Source: an uncultured Alistipes sp. (GTDB lineage Bacteria; Bacteroidota; Bacteroidia; Bacteroidales; Rikenellaceae). From it: a stretch of 39,629 bases of DNA. This document shows, in pieces, positions 8,373 to 17,676 of the stretch. A program made the translations under genes and the position numbers. Numbering within the stretch: position 1 is the first letter of the stretch; each line of letters opens with the position of its first letter. Location: positions 1 through 39,629 of the forward strand of contig CASDZK010000051.1 of the NCBI GenBank assembly GCA_949286165.1, written 5' to 3'. The notes under the pieces are model-generated. The model ran no database searches, was not told the origin of the DNA, and worked only from the letters and a program-made list of their open reading frames with translations.

Positions 8373-10823
8373 CTAACGGATATTGGCGATACTGATAATA
8401 TCGGCGAACACGCCGGCCGCCGTCACGCTGGCCCCAGCTCCGTACCCTTTTATCATCATGGGATATTCCTTGTACCGTTCGGTAGTCAGCAAAATAACGT
8501 TGTTGCTGCCTTCCAGATGATACAAGGGATTGTCCGGATCGACCTCCTGCAAACCAACCGAAGCTACTCCGTTTTCCAGTTTGGCCACAAAACGCCAACG
8601 CTTGTTTTCGGCTTGCAGCAAATCGTGACGACGATCGAAATCCTCGTCCAGTTCTCCGATCGTTTTCCAGAAATCCTCCAACGAACCGTCGAAATATTTC
8701 TGCGGAACAAACAACTCTTTCTTCACATCCTCGATATTGATGCGATAACCCGCTTCCCGGGACAGGATGACGATTTTCCGAATCACGTCCAGCCCGTTCA
8801 GGTCCAAGCGGGGATCCGGTTCGCTGTAACCGGCTTCCTTCGCCAGGGCGATCGTTTTACTGAAGGGAACTTCCTTGCTGAGGTTATTGAAAATAAAGTT
8901 CAACGTCCCGGAAAGGACGGCTTCGATTTTAAGAATACGGTCGCCGCTGTTAATCAGGCTGTTGATCGTATTGATGATCGGGAGGCCCGCTCCCACGTTG
9001 GTTTCGAACAAAAATTTGATGCCTTTGCTCCGGGCGATGGTTTTCAACTCCTGATAATTCTCGTACTTGCCCGACGCGGCAATCTTATTGGCCGTTACCA
9101 CGGAAACATTATGTTCGAGCAACGTCTTATAAATAGGCGGAATCTTATCGCTGGCGGTACAATCGACGAAAACGGAATTGAAAATGTTCATATCGGTTAT
9201 CTCTTTTACCAACAGTTCGGGCGAAGAGACGAGCGAAGAATTTTCCAACTGTTCCCGGTAGGTCGCCAGATCGATTCCTTCCCGGGAGAAAATGCACTTG
9301 CGGGAATTGGAAATTCCCACGACATTGATTTTAAGAGCATTCTGCTCCAACAGTTTGGACTGCTGCTTCTGTATCTGCGACAACAAGTCGTTTCCGACCG
9401 TTCCCACGCCCGCCACGAAAATATTCAATACCTGATATTCGGACAGGAAGAAAGAGTCGTGAATGACATTGAGCGTCTTGCGCAGCACTTCCAGATCGAC
9501 GATAAAAGAGATATTGGTTTCGCTGGCTCCCTGCGCACAGGCGATCACGTTGATCCCGTTCCGCCCCAGCGTATTGAACAGTTTGCCTGCCACGCCCGGC
9601 CGCCGGCGCATGTTTTCGCCCACGATGGCCACGGTAGCCAGATTCTGCTTGATTTTTACCCGGTTGATTTCGCCCATGGCGATCTCTTTGGCGAACTCTT
9701 CATGCAACACTTCGGCCGCCCGGTGCGCCACCTCATTGCTTACTCCGATGGAAGTGGTGTTTTCGGAAGAAGCCTGAGAAACGAAGAAAACGCTGATGCC
9801 CGCTTTGGAAAGCGCTTTGAATATCCGGTAATTTACCCCGATAATGCCGACCATGCCCAATCCTTCCACCGTCAGCAAAGCCGTATCGTTGATGGAAGAA
9901 ATTCCCTTGATGGCCTTGCTCAAGTCCCGGTTCACGTCGTGTTTGCTGCTCTTATTGTGGATATAGGTCCCCTTGGCCGAAGGATTGAACGTATTTTTGA
10001 TATAAATCGGAATATTTTTATGATATACCGGGAAAATCGTCGGCGGATAAATTACCTTGGCTCCGAAATTACACAACTCCATCGCCTCGATAAAGGAAAT
10101 ATTCTCGATGACATAAGCGTTGTTGATGATGCGGGGATCGGCCGTCATGAAACCGTCCACGTCGGTCCATATCTCCAGCATGGAAGCATTCAGCACCGAA
10201 GCGATGATGGAAGCCGTATAATCGGATCCGCCACGTCCCAACGTGGTCGTTTCCCCGGTCGCGTAGTCGGCAGAAATAAAGCCCGGCACCACGGTAATTT
10301 GCGGCTGCACGGCAAATGTTTTCTTAATCAAATCCGACGTAATGTCGAAATCGACGGAATGCTTGCTGTAATACGGCCTGGTTTTGATAAACGTACGGGA
10401 GTCGATAAGTTCCGCCCCGTCGATAATATGGCTTACGATAATGGACGACAACTGTTCGCCGTAACTCACTACCGCGTTTTCGATTTTTTGCGACAGGTCT
10501 TTGACCAAATACACTCCTTGCAGCAAATTGCCCAGTTCCTCGAACAAAGGCTCGACCTGTTTTTTCACGATTTCCCGCTTTTCCGGTTTTATCATGGCAT
10601 CGATAATTCCGTTGTGACGATCGACAATTTGCGCAAACATATCCTTATATCCCTGATCGCGCATACAGGCCTTGCGCGACATATTCAGAATGGCATCGGT
10701 AACGCCGCCGAACGCGGACACGACCACTACGACTTCTTCTTCATTCGCTTCCACAATGTTTTTCACATGGGTCAAAGCTTCCACGGAACCGACCGAGGTT
10801 CCTCCAAATTTAAGTACTTTCAT
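8373..10823 (-). CDS. thrA: Bifunctional aspartate kinase / homoserine dehydrogenase
   Basis: An 816-residue fusion of the usual ThrA length. The aspartokinase domain (about 1-290) begins MKVLKFGGTSVGSVEAL and contains the TTLGRGGSDYTA motif. Two ACT regulatory segments follow (about 300-460; LLTVEGLGMVGI and VAIVGENM). The homoserine dehydrogenase domain starts at about 470 with IFVAGVGTVGNDLL (NAD(P) site) and carries VDCTAS, TANKIA and LSGTLNFIFN. It performs the first and third steps from aspartate toward threonine and methionine. It is first in a minus-strand run with the FGE-like protein, UbiD and a small membrane protein, and is not adjacent to thrBC in this window. No Thr-rich leader precedes it. 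ACT domains suggest feedback control by threonine. Confidence 0.97.
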   Translation of the reverse strand: MKVLKFGGTSVGSVEALTHVKNIVEANEEEVVVVVSAFGGVTDAILNMSRKACMRDQGYKDMFAQIVDRHNGIIDAMIKPEKREIVKKQVEPLFEELGNLLQGVYLVKDLSQKIENAVVSYGEQLSSIIVSHIIDGAELIDSRTFIKTRPYYSKHSVDFDITSDLIKKTFAVQPQITVVPGFISADYATGETTTLGRGGSDYTASIIASVLNASMLEIWTDVDGFMTADPRIINNAYVIENISFIEAMELCNFGAKVIYPPTIFPVYHKNIPIYIKNTFNPSAKGTYIHNKSSKHDVNRDLSKAIKGISSINDTALLTVEGLGMVGIIGVNYRIFKALSKAGISVFFVSQASSENTTSIGVSNEVAHRAAEVLHEEFAKEIAMGEINRVKIKQNLATVAIVGENMRRRPGVAGKLFNTLGRNGINVIACAQGASETNISFIVDLEVLRKTLNVIHDSFFLSEYQVLNIFVAGVGTVGNDLLSQIQKQQSKLLEQNALKINVVGISNSRKCIFSREGIDLATYREQLENSSLVSSPELLVKEITDMNIFNSVFVDCTASDKIPPIYKTLLEHNVSVVTANKIAASGKYENYQELKTIARSKGIKFLFETNVGAGLPIINTINSLINSGDRILKIEAVLSGTLNFIFNNLSKEVPFSKTIALAKEAGYSEPDPRLDLNGLDVIRKIVILSREAGYRINIEDVKKELFVPQKYFDGSLEDFWKTIGELDEDFDRRHDLLQAENKRWRFVAKLENGVASVGLQEVDPDNPLYHLEGSNNVILLTTERYKEYPMMIKGYGAGASVTAAGVFADIISIANIR

Positions 10824-11240
10824 CGTTTATGCTCTTTGTAAGGGTGTAAAAATATAAAAAACTGTTCAAAATCAGTTCATGCCGTCCCATTTATTTACGT
10901 TTCTCAAACCGATAACCGGGCAAACCGGACATTTCTCCGGAAAATCCGTTTAAAATTCGATTCCCATCCATGCTTTCTCTATCTTCCGTCTGACATTGCG
11001 GTATGTAATTTTTCTCTCTCCACAAAACACCTCTTACGCCAACCGCCATAAATCCGAAACAAATCCAACATGTCGCAAGATTTCTTATTTGTCCGCCGAT
11101 TATTTCATTATAATATGAAAGAATTGCATTTTGCATTTTTACATTCATTTTGTATTTTTGTATGATTTGCTATATCACGGGCCTAAAAGGCGCACCTGAA
11201 TCAAAAACTATTCATAACCCGATTTATCGATCCAAACATC
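10824..11240. other. Divergent intergenic region between thrA and the small secreted protein
   Basis: About 417 bases with no convincing gene. The plus-strand promoter at 11130-11160 lies here. I found no consensus promoter for thrA on the minus strand. An 85-codon minus-strand frame (10891-11148) is judged spurious because the A/T-rich promoter region runs right up to its start and its product has no family features. Confidence 0.55.
11130..11160 (+). promoter_or_regulatory. Bacteroidetes-type promoter of the DUF4923-like gene
   Basis: TTTG (11130-11133), a 19-base spacer and TATTTTTG (11153-11160) match the -33/-7 consensus fully. The predicted transcript would have a leader of about 75 bases before the ATG at 11241. 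Confidence 0.7.
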
Positions 11241-11855
11241 ATGAAAAATATTGTTTTCGGAATCATGATCCTGCTTTGCAGTCTGACTTCTGCCGGTTAC
11301 GGGCAATCCAAACTTTCGGACTTCTTTAACAAAAATACTTTGAGCGAAGCAGCCAACAACTTGTTGTCCACAAATACGTTAACAGCGACAGACATCGAAG
11401 GCACATGGAAATACGTCGCTCCGGCTTGCATGCTTGAAAGCGACGATTTGCTCAAAAAAGCGGGAGGCAGCTTGATCGCTTCCCAAATAAACGAACAACT
11501 GAAAAACGTATACGACAAAGTCGGAATAAAAACCGGAGCTTTCGATTTCACATTCAACGCCGACAGTACATTCATTTCGAAATCAGGGTCGAAAACACTG
11601 CAAGGCACTTATTTTCTTAAAAACGATACAATCACACTGGAATATAAACTTGCCGGACTTATCAAAACCGGAACGGTAACCGCACATATCCAAAAAACAA
11701 ACGATAAATTGTCGATGCTTTTCAATGCGGACAAACTACTTCAGTTATTTTCCTCGCTTTGCAGCATCACGCAAAACAAAACGTTAGGAACTATCGCCCA
11801 AATCGCCGACGGCTATGACGGTATGCTGATAGGGTACGAATTGAACAAAGAATAA
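11241..11855 (+). CDS. Small exported protein, DUF4923-like
   Basis: A 204-residue protein with a signal peptide (residues 1 to about 22, MKNIVFGIMILLCSLTSAG). The mature part has the pattern GTWKYVAPACMLESDDLLKKAGG, a central beta-rich section (FDFTFNADSTFISKSG, LQGTYFLKNDTITLEYKL) and a C-terminal helix. This resembles the Bacteroidales DUF4923 family from memory; no biochemical role is known to me. The beta pattern suggests a small lipocalin-like or barrel fold acting in the periplasm. It has its own promoter and is followed 127 bases later by aqpZ on the same strand. Confidence 0.75.
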   Translation: MKNIVFGIMILLCSLTSAGYGQSKLSDFFNKNTLSEAANNLLSTNTLTATDIEGTWKYVAPACMLESDDLLKKAGGSLIASQINEQLKNVYDKVGIKTGAFDFTFNADSTFISKSGSKTLQGTYFLKNDTITLEYKLAGLIKTGTVTAHIQKTNDKLSMLFNADKLLQLFSSLCSITQNKTLGTIAQIADGYDGMLIGYELNKE

Positions 11856-11982
11856 ACCAGCGTTGCAAACGACTTAATCACAACAATAATCGACAAAAGT
11901 TCGTCGATTGTGCCGCTCAATTCCGACAAGCAGTTCCGAACGCATGAAAAATCGTCGCTCAAACACTTAAATAATTATAATT

Positions 11983-12672
11983 ATGAAAAAATACTTAGCA
12001 GAAATGATAGGGACGATGGTTCTCGTCCTTATGGGATGCGGCAGCGCCGTATTCGCCGGCAGCGTAACCGGCACCGTAGGAGCCGGAGTCGGAACCATCG
12101 GAGTAGCATTGGCTTTCGGATTGTCCGTAGTCGCCATGGCCTATACTATCGGCAACATATCCGGTTGCCATATCAATCCTGCAATCACGTTGGGAGTATA
12201 TCTTTCAGGCCGGATGAAAGGGAAAGAGGCCGTTATGTACATGTTGTTCCAAGTCATCGGAGCCGTTATCGGTTCCGCGGTCCTCTACGCATTGGTATCG
12301 ACAGGAAACCACAACGGGCCTACGGCTACAGGAGCCAACAGTTTCAGCGACAATGCCATGTTACAGGCATTCATTGCGGAAACCGTCTTTACATTCATTT
12401 TCGTTTTGACCGTTTTAGGCACCACCAGCGAAAAATACGGAGCCGGCAATTTAGCCGGCTTAGCCATCGGCCTAACGCTAACGCTGGTACATATCGTATG
12501 CATTCCCATTACCGGAACTTCCGTCAATCCCGCCCGCAGTATCGGCCCCGCAATTTTCGAAGGAGGCGTTGCGCTTTCCCAGTTATGGCTATTCATCATA
12601 GCCCCATTCGTCGGAGCCGCCCTGAGCGCGTGGGTATGGAAGACACTCGCAAACGACAAGCAAGAAGCGTAG
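11983..12672 (+). CDS. aqpZ: Aquaporin Z-like water channel
   Basis: A 229-residue protein with six membrane segments and both aquaporin half-helix motifs, HINPAITLG and SVNPARSIGP. The His in TLVHIVCIP and the Arg after the second NPA match the narrow selectivity filter of AqpZ rather than the wider glycerol channels (GlpF). It has no glycerol kinase neighbour, which agrees with a water channel. A Cys precedes the first NPA box (SGCHINPA). A strong terminator follows directly, and the preceding gene is 127 bases upstream, so it may be transcribed alone or by read-through. Confidence 0.93.
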   Translation: MKKYLAEMIGTMVLVLMGCGSAVFAGSVTGTVGAGVGTIGVALAFGLSVVAMAYTIGNISGCHINPAITLGVYLSGRMKGKEAVMYMLFQVIGAVIGSAVLYALVSTGNHNGPTATGANSFSDNAMLQAFIAETVFTFIFVLTVLGTTSEKYGAGNLAGLAIGLTLTLVHIVCIPITGTSVNPARSIGPAIFEGGVALSQLWLFIIAPFVGAALSAWVWKTLANDKQEA

Positions 12673-12700
12673 CTCTCTGAAAAACGAAATTTCGGCATCG

Positions 12701-12750
12701 GTCTGCTTCTTCCGAATGAAAATTCATTCGGAAGAAGCAGACTGTTTTTA
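12701..12750 (+). terminator. Strong intrinsic terminator of aqpZ
   Basis: A perfect 20-base inverted repeat (12701-12720 with 12723-12742) is separated by only 2 bases and followed by TGTTTTTAT. It begins 28 bases after the aqpZ stop. Confidence 0.9.
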
Positions 12751-12949
12751 TCGAAAACGAAATTTCCGAACATGCGAATCAAAGACGAGATCGCGAGTTA
12801 TCCGGGGAAAAAATCTCCATATTATTTTTTCAGAGAAATATTCCCGAAACATTTCGACGACGATAAAAATCCGTAGTTCCGAAAAACCGTTATGCCTATT
12901 TCTCTCGGAAAACGACGTCCAAGCATAAACGGAACCACCTGCCCGTCCC

Positions 12950-12986
12950 ATACAAAAACAATTAGCCCCATTTGTCATGGGGCTAA
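12950..12986 (-). terminator. Intrinsic terminator of guaA
   Basis: A perfect 10-bp stem TTAGCCCCAT/ATGGGGCTAA (12962-12971 with 12977-12986) has a 5-base loop. On the minus strand it is followed by TTGTTTTTG. It lies 26 bases past the guaA stop. Confidence 0.88.
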
Positions 12987-13012
12987 ATATACAGGACAAA
13001 TCCTATCATCGA

Positions 13013-14542
13013 TTATTCCCACTCGATCGTTGCGGGCGGTTTGGAACTGATGTCATAAACCACGCGATTGATCCCCCGTACCTTATTGATGATTTCGTTC
13101 GACACTTTCGCCATAAAATCATACGGAAGGTGTACCCAATCCGCCGTCATGCCGTCCGTCGAAGCCACGGCACGCAACGCCACGCAGTTTTCGTACGTCC
13201 GCTCGTCGCCCATGACACCGACGCTCTGCACGGGAAGCAGAATGACGCCCGCCTGCCATACCTGACCGTACAGGCCGCTCTCTTTCAAGGCATCGATAAA
13301 AATACGGTCCGCATCCTGCAAAATGCGCACTTTTTCCGCCGTTACCTCGCCGAGAATCCGAATCCCCAATCCCGGACCGGGGAACGGATGACGATTCAAT
13401 ATTTCATCGGGCACTTTCATCTCCCGGCCGATCCGCCGGACTTCGTCTTTAAAAAGAAGCCGCAACGGTTCCACGATCTTCAAATTCATCTTTTCCGGAA
13501 GACCGCCTACGTTATGATGCGATTTGATCGTTACGGAAGGGCCGTTCACGGATACCGATTCGATAACGTCGGGGTAAATGGTCCCCTGCGCCAACCAACG
13601 GGCATCTTTAATTTTTTGCGCCTCGCTGTCGAACACTTCGATAAAGTCGCGGCCGATAATCTTGCGTTTCTTTTCCGGTTCGGTCACGCCTTTCAAGTCG
13701 GACAGGAATTTATCGCCCGCACGGACGCCTACCACATTCAACCCCATCTGCCGGTAAGACTCCAACACTTCCTCGAACTCGTTCTTACGAAGCAGTCCCA
13801 TATCCACGAAAATGCAGGTCAGTTGATCGCCGACCGCCCGGCGCAGCAATTCCGCCGCAACGGAAGAGTCCACCCCGCCGGAAAGGCCCAGAATTACCCG
13901 GTCCGTCCCCAATTGTTCCCGCAAAGCGGCTACCGTGCTTTCCACGAACGACGCCGGGGTCCAATCCTGTCGGCAACCACAAATATCTACCACGAAATTT
14001 TTCAGCAACTCTTTTCCTTCGGTCGAATGATATACTTCCGGATGAAACTGAATGCCCCACGTCGTTTCGCCCGTTACCTGAAAAGCGGCGACAGGCACGT
14101 CGGAGGTGCTGGCGATGATCTTATAGTTGTCGGGAATACGCATGATGGTATCGCCGTGCGACATCCATACCTGCGTCTGTTCGCTTAGCCCTTTCAGCAG
14201 CGGATTTCCGTTCTCTTTTTTCGTCAAAATGGCCCGTCCGTACTCACGGGTAGCGGAAGGCGCCACCTCGCCGCCGAAATAGTGCGACAGGTATTGCGCT
14301 CCATAACACACCCCTAACAAAGGCAGTTTTCCTTTGATCGCCGAAAGATCGACCTGCGGCGCCTTTTCATCGCGAACGGAATACGGGCTTCCGGAAAGGA
14401 TCACTCCCTTGATCGAATCGTCCAGCACGGGAATCTTGTTATAAGGATGGATCTCGCAATATACGTTCAATTCCCGCACCCGACGGGCAATCAGCTGCGT
14501 ATATTGCGAACCGAAATCCAATATCAGTATTTTCTCTTGCAT
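13013..14542 (-). CDS. guaA: GMP synthase (glutamine-hydrolysing)
   Basis: A 509-residue protein with the complete GuaA layout. The class I glutamine amidotransferase domain (about 1-190) starts [21 protein letters not shown], with the nucleophile in [11 protein letters not shown] and the His/Glu pair in [11 protein letters not shown]. The ATP-pyrophosphatase domain has the P-loop [16 protein letters not shown], and the C-terminal dimerisation domain ends PPATIEWE. It converts XMP to GMP. The ATG at 14542 is chosen over an in-frame upstream start at 14575 because homologues begin at this methionine and a consensus promoter lies just upstream. The gene ends in its own terminator. Confidence 0.97.
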   Translation of the reverse strand: MQEKILILDFGSQYTQLIARRVRELNVYCEIHPYNKIPVLDDSIKGVILSGSPYSVRDEKAPQVDLSAIKGKLPLLGVCYGAQYLSHYFGGEVAPSATREYGRAILTKKENGNPLLKGLSEQTQVWMSHGDTIMRIPDNYKIIASTSDVPVAAFQVTGETTWGIQFHPEVYHSTEGKELLKNFVVDICGCRQDWTPASFVESTVAALREQLGTDRVILGLSGGVDSSVAAELLRRAVGDQLTCIFVDMGLLRKNEFEEVLESYRQMGLNVVGVRAGDKFLSDLKGVTEPEKKRKIIGRDFIEVFDSEAQKIKDARWLAQGTIYPDVIESVSVNGPSVTIKSHHNVGGLPEKMNLKIVEPLRLLFKDEVRRIGREMKVPDEILNRHPFPGPGLGIRILGEVTAEKVRILQDADRIFIDALKESGLYGQVWQAGVILLPVQSVGVMGDERTYENCVALRAVASTDGMTADWVHLPYDFMAKVSNEIINKVRGINRVVYDISSKPPATIEWE

Positions 14543-14562
14543 CTCGTAAAAAATTGTTTGGG

Positions 14563-14597
14563 GCAAAGATAGCATTTTTTACGATTGACGCGGCAAA
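14563..14597 (-). promoter_or_regulatory. Bacteroidetes-type promoter of guaA
   Basis: On the minus strand TATCTTTGC (14571-14563) is a perfect -7 element. TTTG (14597-14594) lies 22 bases upstream, one base longer than the usual spacer. The leader would be only about 15-20 bases. Confidence 0.68.
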
Positions 14598-14648
14598 TTC
14601 GCCGGAAATTGCCGTCAGGACGTTTCCCCGCGACGTAAACGCCTTTTT

Positions 14649-15380
14649 TTACCGGAAAAGGCGGCGCGGCGAAGAACTGAGCGCAGCGATACTGATCCGG
14701 CAGGAAGGAACGGCATGCCGGATGGCCGAAACGCATGCCAAAAGCGTTGCTCCCGTAGTTACCACATCATCCACCAACACCACGTGTTTATGCTCCAACC
14801 GTTCGGGACGAACCACAGTAAAAACATCCTGCATATTCGACCGTCGTTCGTCCCTGTCCGCCGTGCGAGATTGAGGCCGGGTATAACGACAACGCGCCAC
14901 GCTGATCGTATCGACCGCCACGCCCATACTGCTGCTCATTCCGCGGGCGATACATTCCGACTGATTGTACCCCCGCGACCATCTCCGCCGGGGATGCAGC
15001 GGCAACGGAATCAATAGATCGGCATCCGCATACCAGGGACTTTCCTCATTCAACACCCTGCCGTACCACCGTCCCAACTCCTCGCCGGCACGACGCTGAC
15101 CGCGGAATTTGATACTTTGCACCAACCGGGCGCCCCGACCCTCTTTTTCATAAAAGAAAAACGAGGAAGCCGCAGTTATCGGTTCCCGGTCGGCGAACAG
15201 TTCATATACGGCATTCTCTTTACAAAGCCATTGCCCGGTCTGAGGCAGATCAACCCGACAAAACGTACACAAGCAACGTTCGCTCTCCGTCAACCGCCGA
15301 CCGCAACACAAACAGACATCCGGGAAAAAGAGTGACCAGAGACCTTTCAAAACCAGGGATATTTTATGTCTCGGATTCAT
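14649..15380 (-). CDS. comF: ComF-family phosphoribosyltransferase-like protein
   Basis: A 243-residue protein if started at MNPRHKISLVLKGLW (15380); a longer frame from 15440 is less likely. The N-terminal part has a Cys-rich, zinc-ribbon-like segment (CLCCGRR then CLCTFC). The C-terminal phosphoribosyltransferase domain shows PLHPRRRWSRGYNQSE and the PRPP-binding signature VVLVDDVVTTGATL. ComF proteins contribute to DNA uptake in competent bacteria; their role in Bacteroidetes is not established. It lies 106 bases upstream of guaA, which has its own promoter. It is divergent from the gene at 15457. Confidence 0.9.
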   Translation of the reverse strand: MNPRHKISLVLKGLWSLFFPDVCLCCGRRLTESERCLCTFCRVDLPQTGQWLCKENAVYELFADREPITAASSFFFYEKEGRGARLVQSIKFRGQRRAGEELGRWYGRVLNEESPWYADADLLIPLPLHPRRRWSRGYNQSECIARGMSSSMGVAVDTISVARCRYTRPQSRTADRDERRSNMQDVFTVVRPERLEHKHVVLVDDVVTTGATLLACVSAIRHAVPSCRISIAALSSSPRRLFR

Positions 15381-15388
15381 AATTTTTC

Positions 15389-15397
15389 TATCTTTGC
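15389..15397 (+). promoter_or_regulatory. -7 element for the small membrane protein / S41 protease pair
   Basis: TATCTTTGC is a perfect Bacteroidetes -7 element 59 bases before the ATG at 15457. No clear TTTG is seen at the expected upstream distance, so this is a partial match. Confidence 0.55.
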
Positions 15398-15456
15398 AGA
15401 CGTTGAAGATAAGAATATTATTGACAAAATCGTTATCCATTTACTTTTTATCTAAT

Positions 15457-15918
15457 ATGAAACAATATCTCGTCCGTTCGTTCAGATACATGATTTATCT
15501 GATTATCCTGTTTATAATCATATACGGTGTCATGGTACTCACGGGGACTTCCCGGGTATCACCCCAGACATTGGGACTGTTTTTTACTTCGAAAAGCGGA
15601 TTGCTCATGATCGGCATCATCGTAGGATTATCGTTGCTTTATCCCCTGTTCGGATTCGTTACCCGTCCCGTACGGGCAAGCCTGCTCACTGACCGGGGCT
15701 TGTTGATCTCTTTAATGGAAGGGGAAGGTTTCGTTCTGAAACAGGAAACGGACGGCATCCTGCATTTCCGGGCCGTATCTCCCCTGAAAAGGCTGGCCAT
15801 GCGGTACGACGACGATATTGTCCTGAATACCAACGGCCCTGCTCCTACCATGTCTGGAAACCGCAGGGCGGTAACCCGCATCCTGTTCCGTCTCGACACC
15901 CTCCATATCAACAGATAA
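15457..15918 (+). CDS. Two-helix membrane protein, function unknown
   Basis: A 153-residue protein not assigned to a family. Two membrane helices lie at about residues 12-30 (MIYLIILFIIIYGVMVL) and 48-68 (LLMIGIIVGLSLLYPLFGF). A cytoplasmic-type C-terminal domain of about 85 residues follows (LISLMEGEGFVLKQETDG, DDDIVLNTNGP). The ATG at 15457 is preferred to an in-frame start at 15394, which would lie inside the -7 promoter element. The stop is 4 bases from the S41 protease start, so the two are almost certainly co-transcribed. A link to the protease is only inferred from position. Confidence 0.75.
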   Translation: MKQYLVRSFRYMIYLIILFIIIYGVMVLTGTSRVSPQTLGLFFTSKSGLLMIGIIVGLSLLYPLFGFVTRPVRASLLTDRGLLISLMEGEGFVLKQETDGILHFRAVSPLKRLAMRYDDDIVLNTNGPAPTMSGNRRAVTRILFRLDTLHINR

Positions 15919-15922
15919 TTCC

Positions 15923-17605
15923 ATGAACAGAAAAAAAATATATATCGTACTGACGGGACTGCTCCTGCTGTCAGTCAGCGCGGTCGTCGGAGCCGTAGCC
16001 GGCGGGGACAAGGATTTCGACATCAGTAAAAATCTCGAGATATTTTTCAATATTTTCCGCCGGACCAATGCCATGTACGTCGATGAACCCGACCCGGAAC
16101 GCATGCTGCAAAAAGCCGCGGATGCCATGCTTTCCGATCTGGACCCTTACACGGAATACATGTCGGAAAAAGAGATGGAGGAATTCGAAGTCATCACTAC
16201 CGGAAAATACGGAGGGACAGGAGCCATGATTCGGAAAGACGCCAATAGCGACTATGTACGGATCGCCGAAGTTTACGACGGTTTTCCAGCGCAAAAGGCC
16301 GGTTTGGTATCGGGCGATCTAATCATCAGCATAGACGGAGAAGACATGAAGGGAGCCGACACGGAAAAGGTCAGCAACGCCATGAAAGGCGAACCGGGTT
16401 CTACCTACAAAGCAGTTATCCGATCCCTGCGAGACGGGGAGCAACGAACCGTTACGATTAAACGCGAACGGATAAGCCTGACCTCCGTTCCTTATTTCGG
16501 CACGGTAGCCGACGGCGTCGGCTACATCAAACTGGAAGGTTTTTCGGAAGGGTGCAGCAAAGATTTCAAGAACGCGTTGCAAAAGTTGCAAAAACAGGGT
16601 ATCCGGTCATTGATCATAGATTTGCGCAACAACGGCGGAGGCCTGCTTCAGGAATCCATCGACATATTGGAACTGTTCGTTCCGAAAGGAACAGAGGTGG
16701 TAAGTACCAAAGGCCGGAACGCAGAAGAAAACCGCATATATAAAACCCGGAGTGAACCCATAGCGCCTGACCTGCCGTTGGCTGTTTTAGTAAACAGTAT
16801 TACCGCTTCGTCGAGCGAAATCGTAACGGGAGCCTTGCAGGACCTCGACCGGGCCGTCATCATCGGCCGCCGGACCTTCGGGAAAGGGCTTGTACAATCG
16901 ACCCGTGGCGTGGGTTACGGTTCGTACATCAAAATCACGACCGCCAAATATTACATTCCCAGCGGAAGATGCATACAGGCTCTCGACTACGCCCACAGGA
17001 ACGAAGACGGCAGCGTGGGACACATTCCCGACTCTCTGATTACGGAATACACGACCCGGAACGGACGCAAGGTTTATGACGGCGGAGGAATTGCGCCGGA
17101 CATAAAAACGGCCGGACGCCCCTACCCTTCCAAATTCACATACAGCGTCGTAACCCGGGGATACGTGGATGATTTCGCCGTCGAATATTTCCGGGAGCAT
17201 CCTGAACCGGTTCCCGTAGATTTTACCCTGAGCGACGAAGAGTACCGGCATTTCGGAAAATACATCGCCGACAAGGAGCTGGATTTCGAAACCGGTTCGG
17301 AACAGGCCTTGAAAGAGCTGCTGAAAACGACGAAACAGGAACGGTATTATGACCAGATAGCCGGAGAACTTACGAAAATAGAGGAGGTATTGAAAGTAAA
17401 CCGCGAACGCGATCTGGAATTATACAAAGACGAAGTAAAACGGTATATCGAAGAGGCGATCGTTACCTGTTACCATTATGCCGCCGGCCGTATCGAGAAC
17501 AGCCTGAAAGACGACGACGAAGTGGCGGAAGCCGCCAAACTGCTGCAAAACAGCGCGGAATACGACCGGATATTGCAGGAACAGGACACCGAACGAAAAT
17601 TGTAA
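15923..17605 (+). CDS. S41-family C-terminal processing peptidase with PDZ domain
   Basis: A 560-residue protease anchored or exported by an N-terminal hydrophobic segment (residues about 5-25). A PDZ domain lies at about residues 85-175 (GGTGAMIRKD, GLVSGDLIISIDGEDMKG). The S41 catalytic core contains SLIIDLRNNGGG, the Ser of TASSSEIVTGAL (Ser298 likely) and the Lys of TFGKGLVQ (Lys321), the Ser/Lys dyad of the Prc/CtpA family. A long C-terminal helical region of about 150 residues follows. Such enzymes trim or degrade envelope proteins in the periplasm. The gene is 4 bases behind the small membrane protein and ends at a bidirectional terminator. Confidence 0.93.
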   Translation: MNRKKIYIVLTGLLLLSVSAVVGAVAGGDKDFDISKNLEIFFNIFRRTNAMYVDEPDPERMLQKAADAMLSDLDPYTEYMSEKEMEEFEVITTGKYGGTGAMIRKDANSDYVRIAEVYDGFPAQKAGLVSGDLIISIDGEDMKGADTEKVSNAMKGEPGSTYKAVIRSLRDGEQRTVTIKRERISLTSVPYFGTVADGVGYIKLEGFSEGCSKDFKNALQKLQKQGIRSLIIDLRNNGGGLLQESIDILELFVPKGTEVVSTKGRNAEENRIYKTRSEPIAPDLPLAVLVNSITASSSEIVTGALQDLDRAVIIGRRTFGKGLVQSTRGVGYGSYIKITTAKYYIPSGRCIQALDYAHRNEDGSVGHIPDSLITEYTTRNGRKVYDGGGIAPDIKTAGRPYPSKFTYSVVTRGYVDDFAVEYFREHPEPVPVDFTLSDEEYRHFGKYIADKELDFETGSEQALKELLKTTKQERYYDQIAGELTKIEEVLKVNRERDLELYKDEVKRYIEEAIVTCYHYAAGRIENSLKDDDEVAEAAKLLQNSAEYDRILQEQDTERKL

Positions 17606-17616
17606 CCACCAGAAAT

Positions 17617-17650
17617 AAAATAGAGGGGCACCGTTACCCCTCTATTTTTA
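17617..17650. terminator. Bidirectional terminator between S41 protease and galE
   Basis: The stem AAAATAGAGGGG/CCCCTCTATTTT (17617-17628 with 17637-17648) has an 8-base loop and T-rich tails in both directions. It serves the converging S41 protease (stop 17605) and galE (stop 17677). Confidence 0.9.
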
Positions 17651-17676
17651 TATCCGCGTTTCGAGAGAGTCCGGAA

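Larger units (their letters stand above)
12673..13012. other. Convergent intergenic region between aqpZ and guaA
   Basis: About 340 bases containing the two terminators at 12701-12750 and 12950-12986. Between them (about 12751-12949) I see nothing convincing. A 70-codon plus-strand frame (12716-12928) starts inside the aqpZ terminator hairpin and is treated as spurious. Confidence 0.55.

Noticed and set aside
3692..8395. A 1567-codon plus-strand open frame opposite the propeller/FGE-like and ubiD genes
   Set aside because: It spans two well-supported genes and their gap on the other strand. Its product is rich in Arg, His, Pro and Phe without family motifs, as expected for a shadow of biased codon use.
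8211..10841. An 876-codon plus-strand open frame opposite thrA
   Set aside because: Antisense shadow of thrA with no recognisable domain and no promoter or ribosome site.
10891..11148. An 85-codon minus-strand frame between thrA and the DUF4923-like gene
   Set aside because: It starts directly against the plus-strand promoter and shows no signal peptide, family motif or consistent composition.
11888..11909. Hairpin AATCGAC/GTCGATT between the DUF4923-like gene and aqpZ
   Set aside because: No T-run follows on either strand, so it cannot be called a terminator.
12977..14188. A 403-codon plus-strand open frame opposite guaA
   Set aside because: Shadow of guaA; it begins inside the guaA terminator hairpin.
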